Source of the DNA: Acanthosepion pharaonis
Taxonomy: Eukaryota > Mollusca > Cephalopoda > Sepiida > Sepiidae
NCBI GenBank assembly: GCA_903632075.3
Contig: CAHIKZ030002622.1
Location: forward strand, 670,501-734,500
Direction: 5' to 3'
Length of the DNA stretch: 64,000 nt
In this document: positions 20,365-31,020 of the stretch, piece by piece
Numbering within the stretch: position 1 is the first letter of the stretch
Layout of the letters: the number at the start of each line of letters is the position of its first letter
Program-made: the position numbers and the translations under genes
Notes under the pieces: model-generated
What the model was told of the DNA's origin: nothing
Database searches by the model: none
Seen by the model: the letters and a program-made list of their open reading frames with translations, nothing else

Positions 20365-21072
20365 AAGAGACTTCTGAATACCCACTGACACAATTTAGCA
20401 TTTTGAGTGAAAGAGACATTAACAGAAAGATATATAAACTGTCTGAATTAAAATCTATTTCATCAGTTAAAAGTTACTTAATACCTTTTTTAATGTTTTT
20501 CAATCTTAGTCCAGCACAATTCCAACCAGTCACATCAAAGTGCTGTGTACATTGGTAGTGGCTCTGTAACGTGTGGGACATGTTCTGTTAGAATTTAAAA
20601 AGACCACACCCATTACTCTCTTGACACATGTGTGACATACACAGATATTATTGTGGACCATTAGCATTCCTTTATGATTGCTGTGTTTCCAATAGATGAT
20701 GGTCTGTTCCCATTAATTAACACTATCTCCTAACCACATGTCATAAACACAACTCAGTTATGGGCAACCCTTGAATATACCTGAATGATATCAGATATAC
20801 TGAGAGACCCAAGAATGCTCCTGATACAATTTAACATATCACAACACCAACAAAACAGAAGACCGATATATTCAATGTCAATTCAATGTCAATCTAGAAA
20901 TTATTCAGCTATTTTTTTAATGTCTTCAGAATTGTTCTTGATGTAACTTGCAAGTGAATTAGAAGGGACTTTACTGCACATGGAATTTTGGACACTCCCA
21001 TTGGGTTACTCAGTCAACACACTGAGCTTATGGATTATCTGTCATATTCACAGTGAATATACATAATTTTTT
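20365..21072. repeat. Segmental repeat P, copy 2
   Basis: Second copy of the block at 19075-20095, without the solo LTR. It carries a small internal duplication 'attcaatgtcaattcaatgtcaat' near 20872. It ends where copy 1 ends, at an 'ataca-ttttttt' stretch, followed by a SINE A. Confidence 0.8.
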
Positions 21073-21074
21073 TT

Positions 21075-21259
21075 TGGGAGAGGTATGAATCATATTCTTC
21101 TCCCCCCAGATATGGGTAAATAGCAGGACAGACCAGGTTCTATAGCCTTGGATGGCAACTGATCTACCGCAGAAAGAAATGGCAACCTACTGCTGGGAAA
21201 AAAATCTGCCTCGTCAGTCATGTATCAAAAGATACATGATCACCTGGCACATGACTTAA
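21075..21259 (+). mobile_element. SINE family A, headless copy (left half of a dimer)
   Basis: Starts in the body ('gagaggtatgaatc') and ends with the hairpin tail and 'ggcacatgacttaaaa', directly joined to a full SINE A. The same junction occurs at 44495. Confidence 0.75.
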
Positions 21260-21538
21260 AAGGAGGCATCATAGAGTAATGGATAGTGGCTCCAATTGAG
21301 GAATTGGAGGGACGAGTTTGAATTCCAGTTGAATCCATTACATTCACATGTGCTATTACCCCCCAGCTATGGGTAAATATCAGAACAGTCTGGGTTCTAT
21401 AGCCTTGGATGGCAACTGGTCTACTGCAGAAAGAAATGGCAACCTACTGCAGGAAAAAATTTACCTCGTGAGTCATGTATCAAAAGATACAGGATCGCCT
21501 AAGCGTGTATCATGTATGGCACATAACTGATCTATCTA
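21260..21538 (+). mobile_element. SINE family A, full copy (right half of a dimer)
   Basis: tRNA-like head 'ggcatcatagagtaatgg', box-B-like 'gagtttgaattccag', a short body (deleted between 'gtgctattacc' and 'ccccagctatggg') and the complete tail, with one hairpin base changed ('gatacagga'). Confidence 0.78.
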
Positions 21539-21594
21539 TCTCAGTCTGTTTATATATATGTATCTATCTCATTCTATTCACATCTATCTACTGA

Positions 21595-21690
21595 ATCCAT
21601 TACATTCACTTAGGTGCTAATACCCTTGGAAAAGGTATGAATCCTATACTTCTCCCCCTAGATATGAGTAAGTAACTGACTGACTAGACT
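21595..21690 (+). repeat. SINE family A internal fragment
   Basis: 'gaatccattacattcacttag', 'ggaaaaggtatgaatcc' and 'gatatgagtaagtaactgactgactag': body plus terminal block with the middle deleted. Confidence 0.6.
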
Positions 21691-21699
21691 GACAACTAG

Positions 21700-21985
21700 G
21701 TCTCATTGGTCTACTATTGAAATAGCTAGATGAAACCATAAGTTCTATACTAATAGTTTCTTTTCTCGCACTTCTTGCTTGGGGAAATTTCTTCTGGCTT
21801 CTTGCTACAATCTTCAAAAATTTGAATGCAAAATCAGTCTCCATCTTCTGTCTTCCTAAATCATATGCTTTTTTGTCTTTTTTCCTCACTAATGTTTTCT
21901 CATTTTCTTTCACTCTCAGTAATTCCTTGTGTTTCAGTCACATTATTGCCTGGCCTGGGGAGAAACAATTAAAAAATAAAATAAA
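21700..21985 (+). mobile_element. LINE-C 3' fragment
   Basis: Contains 'gaaatagctagatgaaaccataa', 'tcttttctcgcacttcttgc' and 'atcttcaaaaatttgaatgc', and ends 'ctggggagaaacaattaaaaaataaaat', the LINE-C C-terminus and tail. Confidence 0.72.
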
Positions 21986-22232
21986 CAGACATGTAATTTA
22001 AAGTTATTTCATTATCAATGTTAAACGTCACTCAATACCTTTTTTGTGTTTATCAGGCTTAGTCCAGCTCAAACCCAAATGGATATAAATGTAGTGAAAA
22101 AGACTCTGTAGCACCAAAATTCCATGTGATATAAAGAAGAAATTTTGACTTTGATAGCCATCAAAATTTTTCTTTTTGTTTAGGCTCAAAAGCAAAATGG
22201 TATTGGGAGCTGGCGTATACATCAGCTACCTT
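21986..22232. repeat. Family-P related fragment
   Basis: 'ttatttcattatcaatgttaa' and 'caataccttttt-tgtttatcaggcttagtccagc' match 19235-19300 of segmental repeat P; after about 22075 the similarity fades. Confidence 0.45.
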
Positions 22233-22239
22233 TTCTTTT

Positions 22240-22800
22240 CTTTTTATGTGCCATGTCCTTTCAGGACATAGGCAATCATGGCTCTCCACCTTCCTCTATC
22301 CCTTTGCAGCTCTCAACAAGTTCCTTCCTTCTGACCCCCCCCTCCCAGGCCATGGTCAGTCATCCACTTGCTTAACTCCGCCAGGTATGTCACATGTTGA
22401 TTTTCCTTGTCTCTCTTTCCCTCTATTCAACTTGTGAGTATCAGATTCTCCAGGCCCTCCTTCCTCATTATGCATCCCAGAAACTTCATCTACCTCTTCC
22501 TGATATCAAGTATAACCCTCCTCCTTGTTTGCAACCTCTCCAAGACCTCATCGTTGCTCACATGCTCGGTCCATGATATCCTTAGCATTTTTCTATACAA
22601 CCACATTTCTGTTGTCTCAAGTCTCTTCTTCATCTTTGAGGAAACCATTCAACATTTACTGCCGTAAAAAAGGACAGATGTCATGTAACAGTTCAGTATT
22701 CTTTTCTTTGTTACCAAAGTCTTCCTGTCTCGCAGTACTCTGCACAGTTTTTGGAATGTGTCCTTGGCCATCCCAATACGTCTCCAGATCTCAGTAAGAC
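22240..22800 (-). mobile_element. RTE-like LINE fragment, diverged subfamily
   Basis: The minus strand reads RT C-terminal text comparable to 28880-29300: 'agatacaatggaccgagcatgtgagc'-type region near 22550-22580, 'gaagaagagacttgagacaa' near 22610-22630, and a 'ggcatgaagtt..tgggatgc' region near 22470. Codons and spacing differ from the other RTE copies, so it is probably a separate subfamily. Not intact. Confidence 0.6.
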
Positions 22801-23478
22801 CATAAACAGCTTGTTGGTATTAACTTAGTCAAAAATATATGATAATTCATCTTGATACAAATAGAAAGCATTATTTTTTTTACTTTTGTTCCATATTCAA
22901 ACAGCAGCTTGTTATTACTGGTAATTGAACATGACTCAACACATTCAGGGCCTTTGCCAGTGCTGTATAGTTTCTACTTCAATATTATACTTCTAATGAC
23001 TCCATCTAAACTCTGAAATTTTATTTACTAATTATATAATTTTTATTCTTATTTTTTTCTTATCTCCCAATAGAAGTAGATGGGTTCACCGGGTTTCATG
23101 AGCTAATCTAATATCTAAATGCCTAGACATTTCAGTTAACCTGTTGAATAATTAGAAGTGTCTTTAAATTTTAAAATTTTGTTTCAAAGAGGCTATATGA
23201 TGTAATCTAGGTTCTAACACCTAAACTTTTCAGTTAAACTGATGAATATTTATGAGCATTCTTACATTTAAAAATTTTGAGTAATTGTCAAATATATACT
23301 TGTTAGAAAATAAAATCATCACATCTGCCTCAATAAAGTCCGTCAGATGATGAAACACATTAGCTAATAACTAAGTATAGTTTTCCTCTTGTCTTTTCAT
23401 TTATTTTGTCTCTTTTACAGATATATATTTCAATGATAGTATTTATTTTTTATGTCACAAATATAAAAAAAAATTATA
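22801..23478. other. No gene or clear repeat recognised
   Basis: Two similar phrases, 'cctagacatttcagttaacctg' (23123) and 'cctaaacttttcagttaaactg' (23220), suggest an old ~95-bp tandem duplication. Otherwise AT-rich. Confidence 0.4.
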
Positions 23479-23479
23479 T

Positions 23480-23762
23480 CAGTCAATCAGTTATGTGCCA
23501 TGTGTGATACATGCTAAGATGATCATGTATCTTTTGATACATGACTCACGAGGCAGATTTTTTTCCCAGCAGTAGGTTGCCATTTCTTTCTGCGGTAGAC
23601 CAGTTGCCATCCAGGGCTATAGAACCCAGTCTGTCCTGCTATTTACCCATAGCTGGTGGGTATTTACATGTATGTGAATGTAATGGATTCAACTAGAATT
23701 TGAACTCAGCTCTCCGACTCCTCAATCCAAGCCACTATCTGTTACTCCACCATGCCTCCCAT
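23480..23762 (-). mobile_element. SINE family A, near full length
   Basis: The minus strand runs 'gggaggcatggtggagtaac', 'ggcttggattgagga', 'gctgagttcaaattct' (box B region), 'ggacagactgggttctatag', 'gaaatggcaacctactgc', the hairpin tail and 'cacataactgattgactg'. Confidence 0.82.
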
Positions 23763-23845
23763 ATCAATATTTTTTTTATACAGAAATGTCTCGTCAGCAA
23801 ATTCTGAAATACTATTGAAGAAAATGGTTTTAATTAGTAAGTAAA

Positions 23846-24085
23846 TGATGTAATGAATATGCATACACCTGGGTTCCCCCTCACAGTATTATGATTGGCT
23901 GGTGTCAGCCATAAATACAGACTGATGTGGAGGTACAGGGACTACACCTATTGTCTTCGCCTATTGCCTACCACTATGATGAGGACCAGTCCATTACGGT
24001 TACCTGCTAGATTGTCCTACCTGGTTACAGTAGTCAACAACCACTTTGCTACTTTGGACAAATATATCCCTTCCGGGACATATCC
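23846..24085 (+). mobile_element. Solo LTR family K, copy 1 (240 bp)
   Basis: Begins TGATGTAATG, ends GGGACATATCC (consensus ATATCA), flanked by 'gtaaa' on both sides. An internal CCAAT-like 'tgattggctgg' is followed by the TATA-like 'ccataaatac', then a transcript-like region. It matches 58330, 61627 and 62480. Confidence 0.8.
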
Positions 24086-24090
24086 GTAAA

Positions 24091-24582
24091 TAAATAAGTC
24101 TTAAAAGAAAAGAGAAAAACTAAAAAACTGGCAAGGAAAAAGTGAATTGAGAGGAACAGGAAGGATATAGTTCACTAAGGGTTATGGTTGCTACTGGAGT
24201 TATCCTGTTGGTAAGACTATTAAACAAGGGCAGCTAATAAATTGTTCAATTCAGTTGTTGTTTCCAGGCCACAAGCAAAGGCAAAGAAATGTCAACCATG
24301 AAGTTTACTGAGGCTATTCTAATTTACAAAACAAGCTCAAGTGACATAGTCAAATTTCTTTCTGCACACTAAGCCTAAAATACACAAACCATCTCATTAC
24401 AATATATCATTTTCTATTTTCTTTACAATAATGTATGTAAAAGATAGAAAATTTCCAGTGAAAAAGGAAGAATGTGGAAATAAAAAATAATTTATCAAAT
24501 AAATGAGTAACCAGAAATGTATGTTGCTTTTGTTTGTTGTTTACTATTGCACTAGTCTTTTTTTTTCTTTTTTTTTTTTTTG
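24091..24582. other. No gene or repeat recognised
   Basis: AT-rich, ending in a T run at about 24558-24580 just before a SINE head. Confidence 0.4.
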
Positions 24583-25012
24583 AAGGAGGCATGATGGATA
24601 GCGGCTTGGATTGAGGAATCAGAGAGCCAAGTTCGAATTCCAGTCAGATCCATTACATTCACTTATGTGCTAATATGCTTGGGAAAGGTATGAATCTTCT
24701 TCTTCCCTCAGCTAATAGCAGGATAGACTGGGTTCTATAGTCTTGGATGGCAACTGGTCTAGATGAAGGACAACTCTGACTTCAAACCTGGAGTGGATCC
24801 CCTAAGGCGGATGGATGGTACTTTGTGCTACCTTCTGGCAACTCCTGCAGCAGCGCTGGTACCAAACTGTATTGGTTTATCCTCTCCTTTGGACTCTAGC
24901 AAGGTTGAGCGGGGGAACTAGACATCCGGGCAGCACTAGTTCTCCATATATCCCACCCAGGCTTGTAGCGCATCGCACTACTCCATCATCTCTCGAGATG
25001 GGCGGATGCCAA
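24583..25012 (+). mobile_element. SINE family A with alternative tail
   Basis: tRNA-like head with box B 'aagttcgaattccag' and standard body to 'ggcaactggtctag', then 'gacaactctgacttcaaacctgg' as at 5120, followed by about 230 bp of GC-richer text ('ggactctagcaaggttgagcg', 'catctctcgagatgggcgg'). That last part may be the rest of a longer SINE or another insertion. Confidence 0.62.
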
Positions 25013-25224
25013 CTAGTCTCTATTTTAGACTTAAACATCTTACAAAAGCAGTTTACAGATTCAAAACCTTTGCTATATACAAAACAATGTAAATTTCAAT
25101 GTAGACATTTTGTTTACAAGTACATTGAAGAAGTTTATTTATTACTAAAATATATGTTATGGTTACTTCATTCATTTTTTATGGCTTATCAACCATCTGC
25201 ATATTATTTAAAGCCAGTAAATAT

Positions 25225-25545
25225 TGGATGTGCATTGTGGTGTAATGGATATTGGCTCGGAGTGAGAACTTGGAGATTCAAGTTCAAATTCCTGTCGAGT
25301 TTGTCAGATTCATTTATGCACAAATCCCATTGGGAAAGATAATAAATCCACCTCTTCTCCCCCAGCTATGGGTTAAATAGCAAGACAGACTGGGTTCTTT
25401 AGCCTTGGTTGGCAACCAGTCTACCCTACCGCAGAAAGAAATGGCAACCTACTGCGGGAAAAAAAATCTGCCTCATCAGTCATGTATCAAAAGATAAATG
25501 ATTGCCCAAGCATGTATCAAGTATGGCACTTAACTGACTGAAATT
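25225..25545 (+). mobile_element. SINE family A variant, full length
   Basis: Head 'ttgtggtgtaatggatattgg', box B 'caagttcaaattcctg', standard body and the tail 'catgtatcaaaagataaatga', ending 'ggcacttaactgactga'. The anticodon-side sequence differs from the main subfamily. Confidence 0.8.
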
Positions 25546-25692
25546 TTTTTAGATTGTAAGATATTTTTTTTTATTCAGAGATAATGGTTTGGTGATACAA
25601 GTCTTAATCTAATTAACACATAGCTGGAGAGAGATGAGGTAGATTCATATCTTTCCGAAGAGTATTTTTGTGTAAGATAATATTGATTTACT

Positions 25693-25842
25693 GATATAAA
25701 TCATACTAATTAACTCATAGCTAGGGGAGAAGAGGTGGATTCATACATTTGTGTGTAAGTGAATATAATGAACCCAATTGAAATTGGAACTCAGCTCTCT
25801 GATTAACAATTCCAAGCTATTATCCATTACACCACCCACACA
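25693..25842 (-). mobile_element. tRNA-like module of a 5S-tRNA chimeric SINE
   Basis: Minus strand: 'gtgggtggtgtaatggataa' (A box region), 'gagttccaatttcaattggg' (B box region) and then 'cttctcccctagctatgagt'. It directly follows the 5S-like module at 25843-25925 when read on the minus strand. A second partial tail lies at 25608-25670. Confidence 0.75.
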
Positions 25843-25925
25843 TCCAAGCTTACAGCATCTAGTATTACAAAGTGGTCACCCATCTAGGTACTAACCAGCC
25901 TTGATGTTGCTTAACTCTGGTGATT
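25843..25925 (-). mobile_element. 5S rRNA-like module of a chimeric SINE
   Basis: Minus strand: 'gagttaagcaacatcaagg', 'ctggttagtacctagatggg', 'tgaccac' and 'atgctgtaagcttgg'. These correspond to the 3' two thirds of animal 5S rRNA, including its internal control region (A box, intermediate element, C box). It is not a 5S gene: the 5' third is missing, there are many changes, and it runs straight into a tRNA-like SINE head. The same junction recurs at 38242. Confidence 0.75.
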
Positions 25926-26051
25926 ATAATTATACAGGAACCAGTATTTCAATTTGATGTCTTCCTAAGCCAATGTAGAGAAGTTTATATGAAATAAACA
26001 GGTAAATATATCTATAGCTAGTTACATATAATCGATGATACCCATCTACTA

Positions 26052-26475
26052 GGGTGGCTAGCCAATCCCTATTGCAGACGCATGTTCAGACACATTTGTG
26101 TTTGTTCAACACCTGTGGTTTATACTGCAACTATGCTGAGCTGATCTTAGTTACAGTTTCTAGAAAAGAGCGTGTTATCTAGCATGATCAACAACACACT
26201 TAAACCCTCGGTCAAGATGAATTGTGACTTCCTGCAAGCACAGCTATTGACGGCCTCTAAGGGTACTGTCTACCCAATTTCATTCACAAGGCTAGGGTCA
26301 ACCCATGGTATGGTTTTCGGGCATTTTCTAAAGGTGCCGTATGATGTGATCGCCCACTCCAGATCAGTAACATCAGGAAGTCTCCTTCTTGATGAATTGA
26401 CCATGATGAGATTTGAACCCAGGTCTCCTAGTCAGAAAGTAAACATTCTAACCACTTGGCCACATTCCCATTAGG
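26052..26475 (-). mobile_element. SINE family I, tRNA-derived
   Basis: On the minus strand the head is 'tgggaatgtggccaagtggt' (A box TGGCCAAGTGGTTA) and 'cctgggttcaaatctc' (strong B box), at about 26475-26400. The body continues through 'ggcgatcacatcatacggc' to the tail shared with 14537-14725. The head resembles tRNA-Leu/Ser type arms. No tRNA fold closes, so it is not a tRNA gene. Confidence 0.78.
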
Positions 26476-26574
26476 TAATTATATAATTAGAAATTTATGT
26501 TGTTTATGATATCATGGGTAAGATTTATTCAGAAATTGGTATTTTTTTATTCTAAGGTTCAAGAGCCATTTGTG

Positions 26575-26860
26575 GTAGAGAGTTACTGAATAAAGCCACT
26601 AAGACACAACAGGTTACAGGGTGTAGAAGAATTAGGAACAGAAATATTAATAATGAGCAGAAAAAGAAAAGAGTAATCAGGAGGAGAGTAGATAGTGATT
26701 GACTTTACTTTTAAATTTTTGCAGATTAAGTTGGCCAGAAACCATAGAGCTGAAAGGTAGTTACTCTTGAACTAGCTAGAAGCAACCACCACAGTTGCAT
26801 CTAGCTAGTTCAACTTAAATGGTGAGACCTAATTGCCAATCTAGTAGCATGACTCATTAT
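26575..26860 (-). mobile_element. LINE-C 3' fragment
   Basis: Matches the LINE-C tail: 'aataaagccactaagacacaa', 'aacagaaatattaataatgag' and 'acttttaaatttttgcagatt', then 'ccatttaagttgaactagc' at the far end. Part of the coding C-terminus is lost. Confidence 0.7.
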
Positions 26861-26939
26861 TAAATCAAGAATTTATTTTCTTATTAAATCAAGGATTTTT
26901 TTAATCTTTTGCAATTTAAAGAAATGCACTTCATCATAA

Positions 26940-27118
26940 AGATAGGTGTATAGTGTAATGAATATTGGTGTGGGAGATGAGTTCAAATTGGGGTTATTCA
27001 GTTGCATGCAGTTTTATACAAATGCCCTTGGGAAATCCATCTCTTCACCTCCTACTTATAGGTTAAAACAGTAGGGTAGATTGGGCTCTCTAGCACTGGA
27101 TGGCATCCACTGGAAGTA
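26940..27118 (+). repeat. Degenerate SINE family A copy
   Basis: 'gtatagtgtaatgaatattgg', 'gatgagttcaaattgggg', 'tacaaatgcccttggg' and 'agattgggctctctagc-ctggatggc' follow the order of SINE A with many changes. Confidence 0.6.
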
Positions 27119-27139
27119 AGTTTAATTTGTTTTTATTTT

Positions 27140-28075
27140 TTTTTAATCATGTCACACTGAGCAAGGCAATAATGTCACTTGAACACAAGGAGTTACAGGG
27201 AGTGAAAGAGAATGAGAAGACTGAGAATGGGGAGGATTGAGGAAAGGATAAAAAACAAACAGGGCTCAAGAAGATAAAAGATGGTGATTGACGTTGAATT
27301 TAAATTTTAGAAGATTATAGTTATCAGGGAAGCAAGAAATCAGAAGGAAGTTTTACAGGTGGGAAGTGTGAGAAATGAAACTGCTTTTTTTTTTTTAATC
27401 AGTATCACCCCATACAAGACAGTAAAGCACCTAGGACACAAGGAGGTTAGAGGGTGTGTGGGAATTATAAACAGAAACATTAATAATGAGTGTCAAGAGA
27501 AAAGAGTAATCAGGAGGAGAGTAGATAGCAATTGACATTCCATTTAAATCTTTGCAGATGGGCAGAAAGCATGCAGTCGAAAGGGAGTTCCACAAACAAA
27601 AAAAGTATTATTTAAATTATTTACATTTTTTTTAATTGGTATCAACCTATGTAAAGCCACTAAGACACAAAGAGTTAGATGGTGTAGACTAAGAACAGAA
27701 ACATTAATAATGAGCAGGAAAGAGTAATCAGGAGGGAAGTAGACAGCATTTAAATTTTTGCAGATTAAAGTTGACTGGAATGCATGGAGCCAGAAGGGAG
27801 TTCCACAAGCGAGAAGTGCAAGAGAAGAAACTGTTAGCATAGAATTTAAAGCTACATCGCGCCAGTTCAATTGTGAATTGATGAGATCTCAACATCAGCC
27901 TAGTACTGCGCTTAAATTCAAAATGTCAAGTTACCATAGTGAAGAGCTCATCTGAACAATTACCATGAAAGTATTTATAGAAAAGACACAAAGATGCAAC
28001 CTTATGGCAATGGTAAAGTTACTGAAGCTGAGCTGCCAGATCAAGACCAATAATATTGCTGGTTATTCTTTGGAT
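27140..28075 (-). mobile_element. Three LINE-C 3' fragments in a row
   Basis: Tails starting with 'tttttaatcatgtcacactgagcaagg' (27142), 'tttttaatcagtatcaccccatac' (27393) and 'tttttaattggtatcaaccta' (27629) are each followed by LINE-C 3' UTR text. The third copy includes 'gaactggcgcgatgtagc' and the RT C-terminal blocks up to 28075. All share the minus orientation, so repeated insertion or tandem duplication of the 3' end is likely. Confidence 0.72.
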
Positions 28076-28079
28076 TTAT

Positions 28080-28878
28080 ATATGTTTATTACAATTAAAC
28101 ATTATCTCTGACACTTCGACAATGTTTACATGATTTGCAATACCAGCATTAACAATTATTTTATGTCACTTATGTGAAGGATTACCAAATGGTAGGGGTC
28201 AAGGAAGCATCTACGTGGGAGTTTGTACCACAAAGTAGCATCTCTTAGGCAGAAAGTCAAATGAGACTTCCTCCTTACAAATGGGATATGGAGGAAATAT
28301 GAGTGATTAGTCTCTGCAGATGTAGAACAGTGAATTCTAGCTGTAAAAGTATTAATTGGTAAAACTAAAGAGTGGAGCTCATCTGAACATCTTCCCTGGA
28401 AACAATGATAGTGTACATTAAAATACCAGGACAGACGGGATTATCTTGCCTTAGTTGGCAACCAGTCTAGGTGAAGGCCAAATGAATAATAAACCATGAA
28501 GAAGGCAATGAGAAAGTACTTCACTATCCCAAGTACAATCATGACAAATACACAGTTTACATTCAATGAAAGGAAACCATGGAGAGCAATAACTGTCCAT
28601 ATTCAGAATGGCCATGATACTCACTGGATGCCACACAAACATGGCCTTGTGCCAAACTAATACTGGTTTAGTAAATATAGGTTGTTTGGATATGCAGTTG
28701 TGATTAACAAACTTATCACATCCCAGAGTGATTTCATTCTGCATTGGATGACCTTGCGCCAAACTAAAATAAACTGAGAAAATACCTATGAAAATTTTAT
28801 TTAAAGTTAGTAAATAAAAATTCAAATTAACTGAAAAGAGTGCAGTACAGATAATCTAGGATAAGCCAAATTTATCAT
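28080..28878. other. No gene recognised
   Basis: A short SINE A body piece ('ccaggacagacgggattat', 'ttggcaaccagtctagg') lies at 28421-28475. A minus-strand frame of 124 codons (28451-28825) shows no known domain and is not called. 'ccttg-gccaaacta' occurs twice (28641, 28752). Confidence 0.4.
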
Positions 28879-28879
28879 C

Positions 28880-29862
28880 AGTTTTATGTGCTATGTTCCT
28901 TCAGGACATTGGCAAACATAGCCCTTTCAAATTTTTTTTTGCCTCTATCCATCTTACCTTCAATCTCTCCTCTGAGTATCAAATTTTCCAAGCCCTCTTT
29001 CCTTATTATGTGCCCTAGAAATTTTAACTGCAGACTTCTGATGTCAAGTTTGCTTTTTGTTTCCATTTTCTCTAAATCTTCGTTGTTGCTCACCTGTTTG
29101 GTCCATGGTATTCTCAGCATCCTTCTGTAGAACTACATTTTCGTTGCTTCAAGTTTTTTCTTCATCTGTGAGGAGATTGTCCAGTATTCACTGCCATATA
29201 GGCAGACTGATATTATGTCACAGTTCAATACTCTTTTCTTTATTTCTAACAAATTTTTTTCTATTTCTTAATAGCTTGCTTAGCTTTTGGAAAGCTACTT
29301 TCACTATCCCAATGCACCTTTGAATTTCCGTGTTGCATGTTCCATCCTCTGTTAAAATATTTCCAGGATATTTGAATTGTTGTACTTACTTGATTTGGGT
29401 TTCTCAATTTTTTAATTTGCATGTTGGGTTGTTCCTTTTGATAATAACCATGTATTATATCTTCTTGCAATTGATGTTTAGTCCTTTCTTCTTGCTTTTC
29501 TTCACTAACTTCTCCAGAAGTTCATGGTACCATCTACATATCTTATGCTGTTATGATTGTGGGCATCTATAATGAATCCTGGCATGACTTCTAATTTTCT
29601 CAGAATCGCCTCACTGTATAGGTTGAATAGGTCTGGTGAGAAGACTCATCCTTGTCTTAAACCCTTTCTATTTTTGTATATTTACTGAATTCATTTTCTA
29701 TCTTTTTGCAGGCAACAGTTCCAAGAGTTCTTTGTGATGTACTTTATCAAATTCTTTTGCATAATCTATAAAAAAACAGATACAACTCCTTCTGCACTTG
29801 TATTGCTTTTTATGGTCTCATTCTGAGCATAAATATTGCATTTCTTGTTCCAGTGTCTTTCA
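28880..29862 (-). mobile_element. RTE-like LINE fragment, RT palm to C-terminus
   Basis: Read down from 29862 on the minus strand: RT motif A region 'KEFDKVHHKELLELL' (about 29760-29700), a degenerate YADD position ('RYVDG', about 29527), 'YLGN'-like text, and 'MLRIPWTKQVSNNEDLEKMETK', 'LKFLGHIIRKEGLENLILRG' (frame 29120-28884). This is the most complete RTE copy in the window but has many stops. Confidence 0.8.
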
Positions 29863-29864
29863 CC

Positions 29865-30192
29865 CTGGAACATTAACCATCAGTTAAAGTTACACCACTA
29901 CTAACCATGGGTATATCATACCCAATTTTGAAAATATAAAAAAAAATATTAAATATAAATCTTTATTTGAAATATTTTACATGTTGGAACTTTAAATTTT
30001 GTACTTTGAGTTAACATTAATAGGAATTAAAAAACATTATTTAGGTAAGAAAATCAGATACTGAAAATTGTAATTAAAAATAGGAAAATTTGTGCTGGGT
30101 ACTATATACCCATGGTTAGTGTTCTAGAGTTAAGTGTGCTGCAAAAGATTGTCATGGCACACACACACACACATGTGTGTGTGTGTGTATGT

Positions 30193-30229
<37 letters not shown>

Positions 30230-30375
30230 ATAAATGATTCAGTTCTAGAAAACTAACCATCAATTAAAGTTACACCACTACTATGGGTATATCATACCCG
30301 ATTTTGAAAATATCAAAAAAAATATTAAATATAAATCTTTATTTGAAATATTTTACATGCAGACACTTCAGACTT
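29865..30375. repeat. Family-E repeat, second locus
   Basis: Inverted relative to 5690-6190: 'attaaccatcagttaaagttacacc' to 'atggttagtgttctag' (29870-30128), then 'gttaagtgtgctgcaaaag', a (CA)n(GT)n(GA)n tract and 'aaataaatgattcagttctagaa', then the start of another inverted-repeat segment (30250-30375). Confidence 0.68.
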
Positions 30376-30394
30376 TGTACTTTGAGTTAACATT

Positions 30395-31020
30395 AAGAAA
30401 CAGGTCAATTTCCTTAGAAAGAAAGAAAATGGTACAGAATTATTACATGATGTCAGTCTTCCTCTATGGAAGTGAATACTGTATAATCTCCTCACAGATG
30501 AAAAAGATACTCATGAGACAGATTGAAGGTAAGAGGGACAGAAAAATACAATGCATGTTAAGAAAGAGAAAAACAAGGAAATGATTACTAAGCTGTTATG
30601 TGATATCAGTCCACCTATATGGCAGTGAATGCTGGACAATTTTCTCACAGAAAGAAGAGACGAAGCAACAGAAATGTATTTCTACGGAAGGTTTCAGAGG
30701 ACACCATGGACTGAAAATGAGAGCAGCAACGAAGTTTTAGAGAAAATGGAAACAAAAAGAAAACTTATATTTAACATCAGGAAGAAGCAATTGAAATTTC
30801 TAGGGCACGTAATGAAGAAAAAGTGCTTGGAAAATATAATACTCACAAGACAGATAGAGATACAGAGGAAAACAACAAATTCTTAGTGAGCTTGAGTAAA
30901 CGGTTAGTGGAACAGGGTTTAGGAGAAATAGTAGAAAAGACAAAGTTTATTAAGAGCTACAAGGAACAGGACATGTGGAGAGCCATGATCACCTCTGTCT
31001 TGAGCAGACACTGCATATAA
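30395..31020 (+). mobile_element. RTE-like LINE 3' fragments (two joined)
   Basis: 30395-30560 and 30580-31020 both include the 'ctcacagatgaaaaaga'-type block. The second continues to 'LKFLGHVMKKKCLENIILTRQ' (frame 30629-30886), 'EQGLGEIVEKTKFIKSYKEQ' and 'WRAMITSVLSRHC', the C-terminal end. Confidence 0.72.

Noticed and set aside
24815..25342. 175-codon frame over the SINE at 24583-25342
   Set aside because: It spans two separate SINE pieces and the sequence between them, with no protein family signal.
25843..25925. Possible 5S rRNA gene
   Set aside because: The 5' third is missing, conserved positions are changed, and it is fused to a SINE head at a junction shared with another locus.
26400..26475. 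Possible tRNA gene on the minus strand
   Set aside because: A and B boxes are present but the acceptor stem and anticodon arm do not close, and the rest continues as SINE body shared with 14537-14725.
28451..28825. 124-codon minus-strand frame
   Set aside because: No recognisable domain, no supporting promoter or neighbour, and part of it overlaps a SINE A body fragment.
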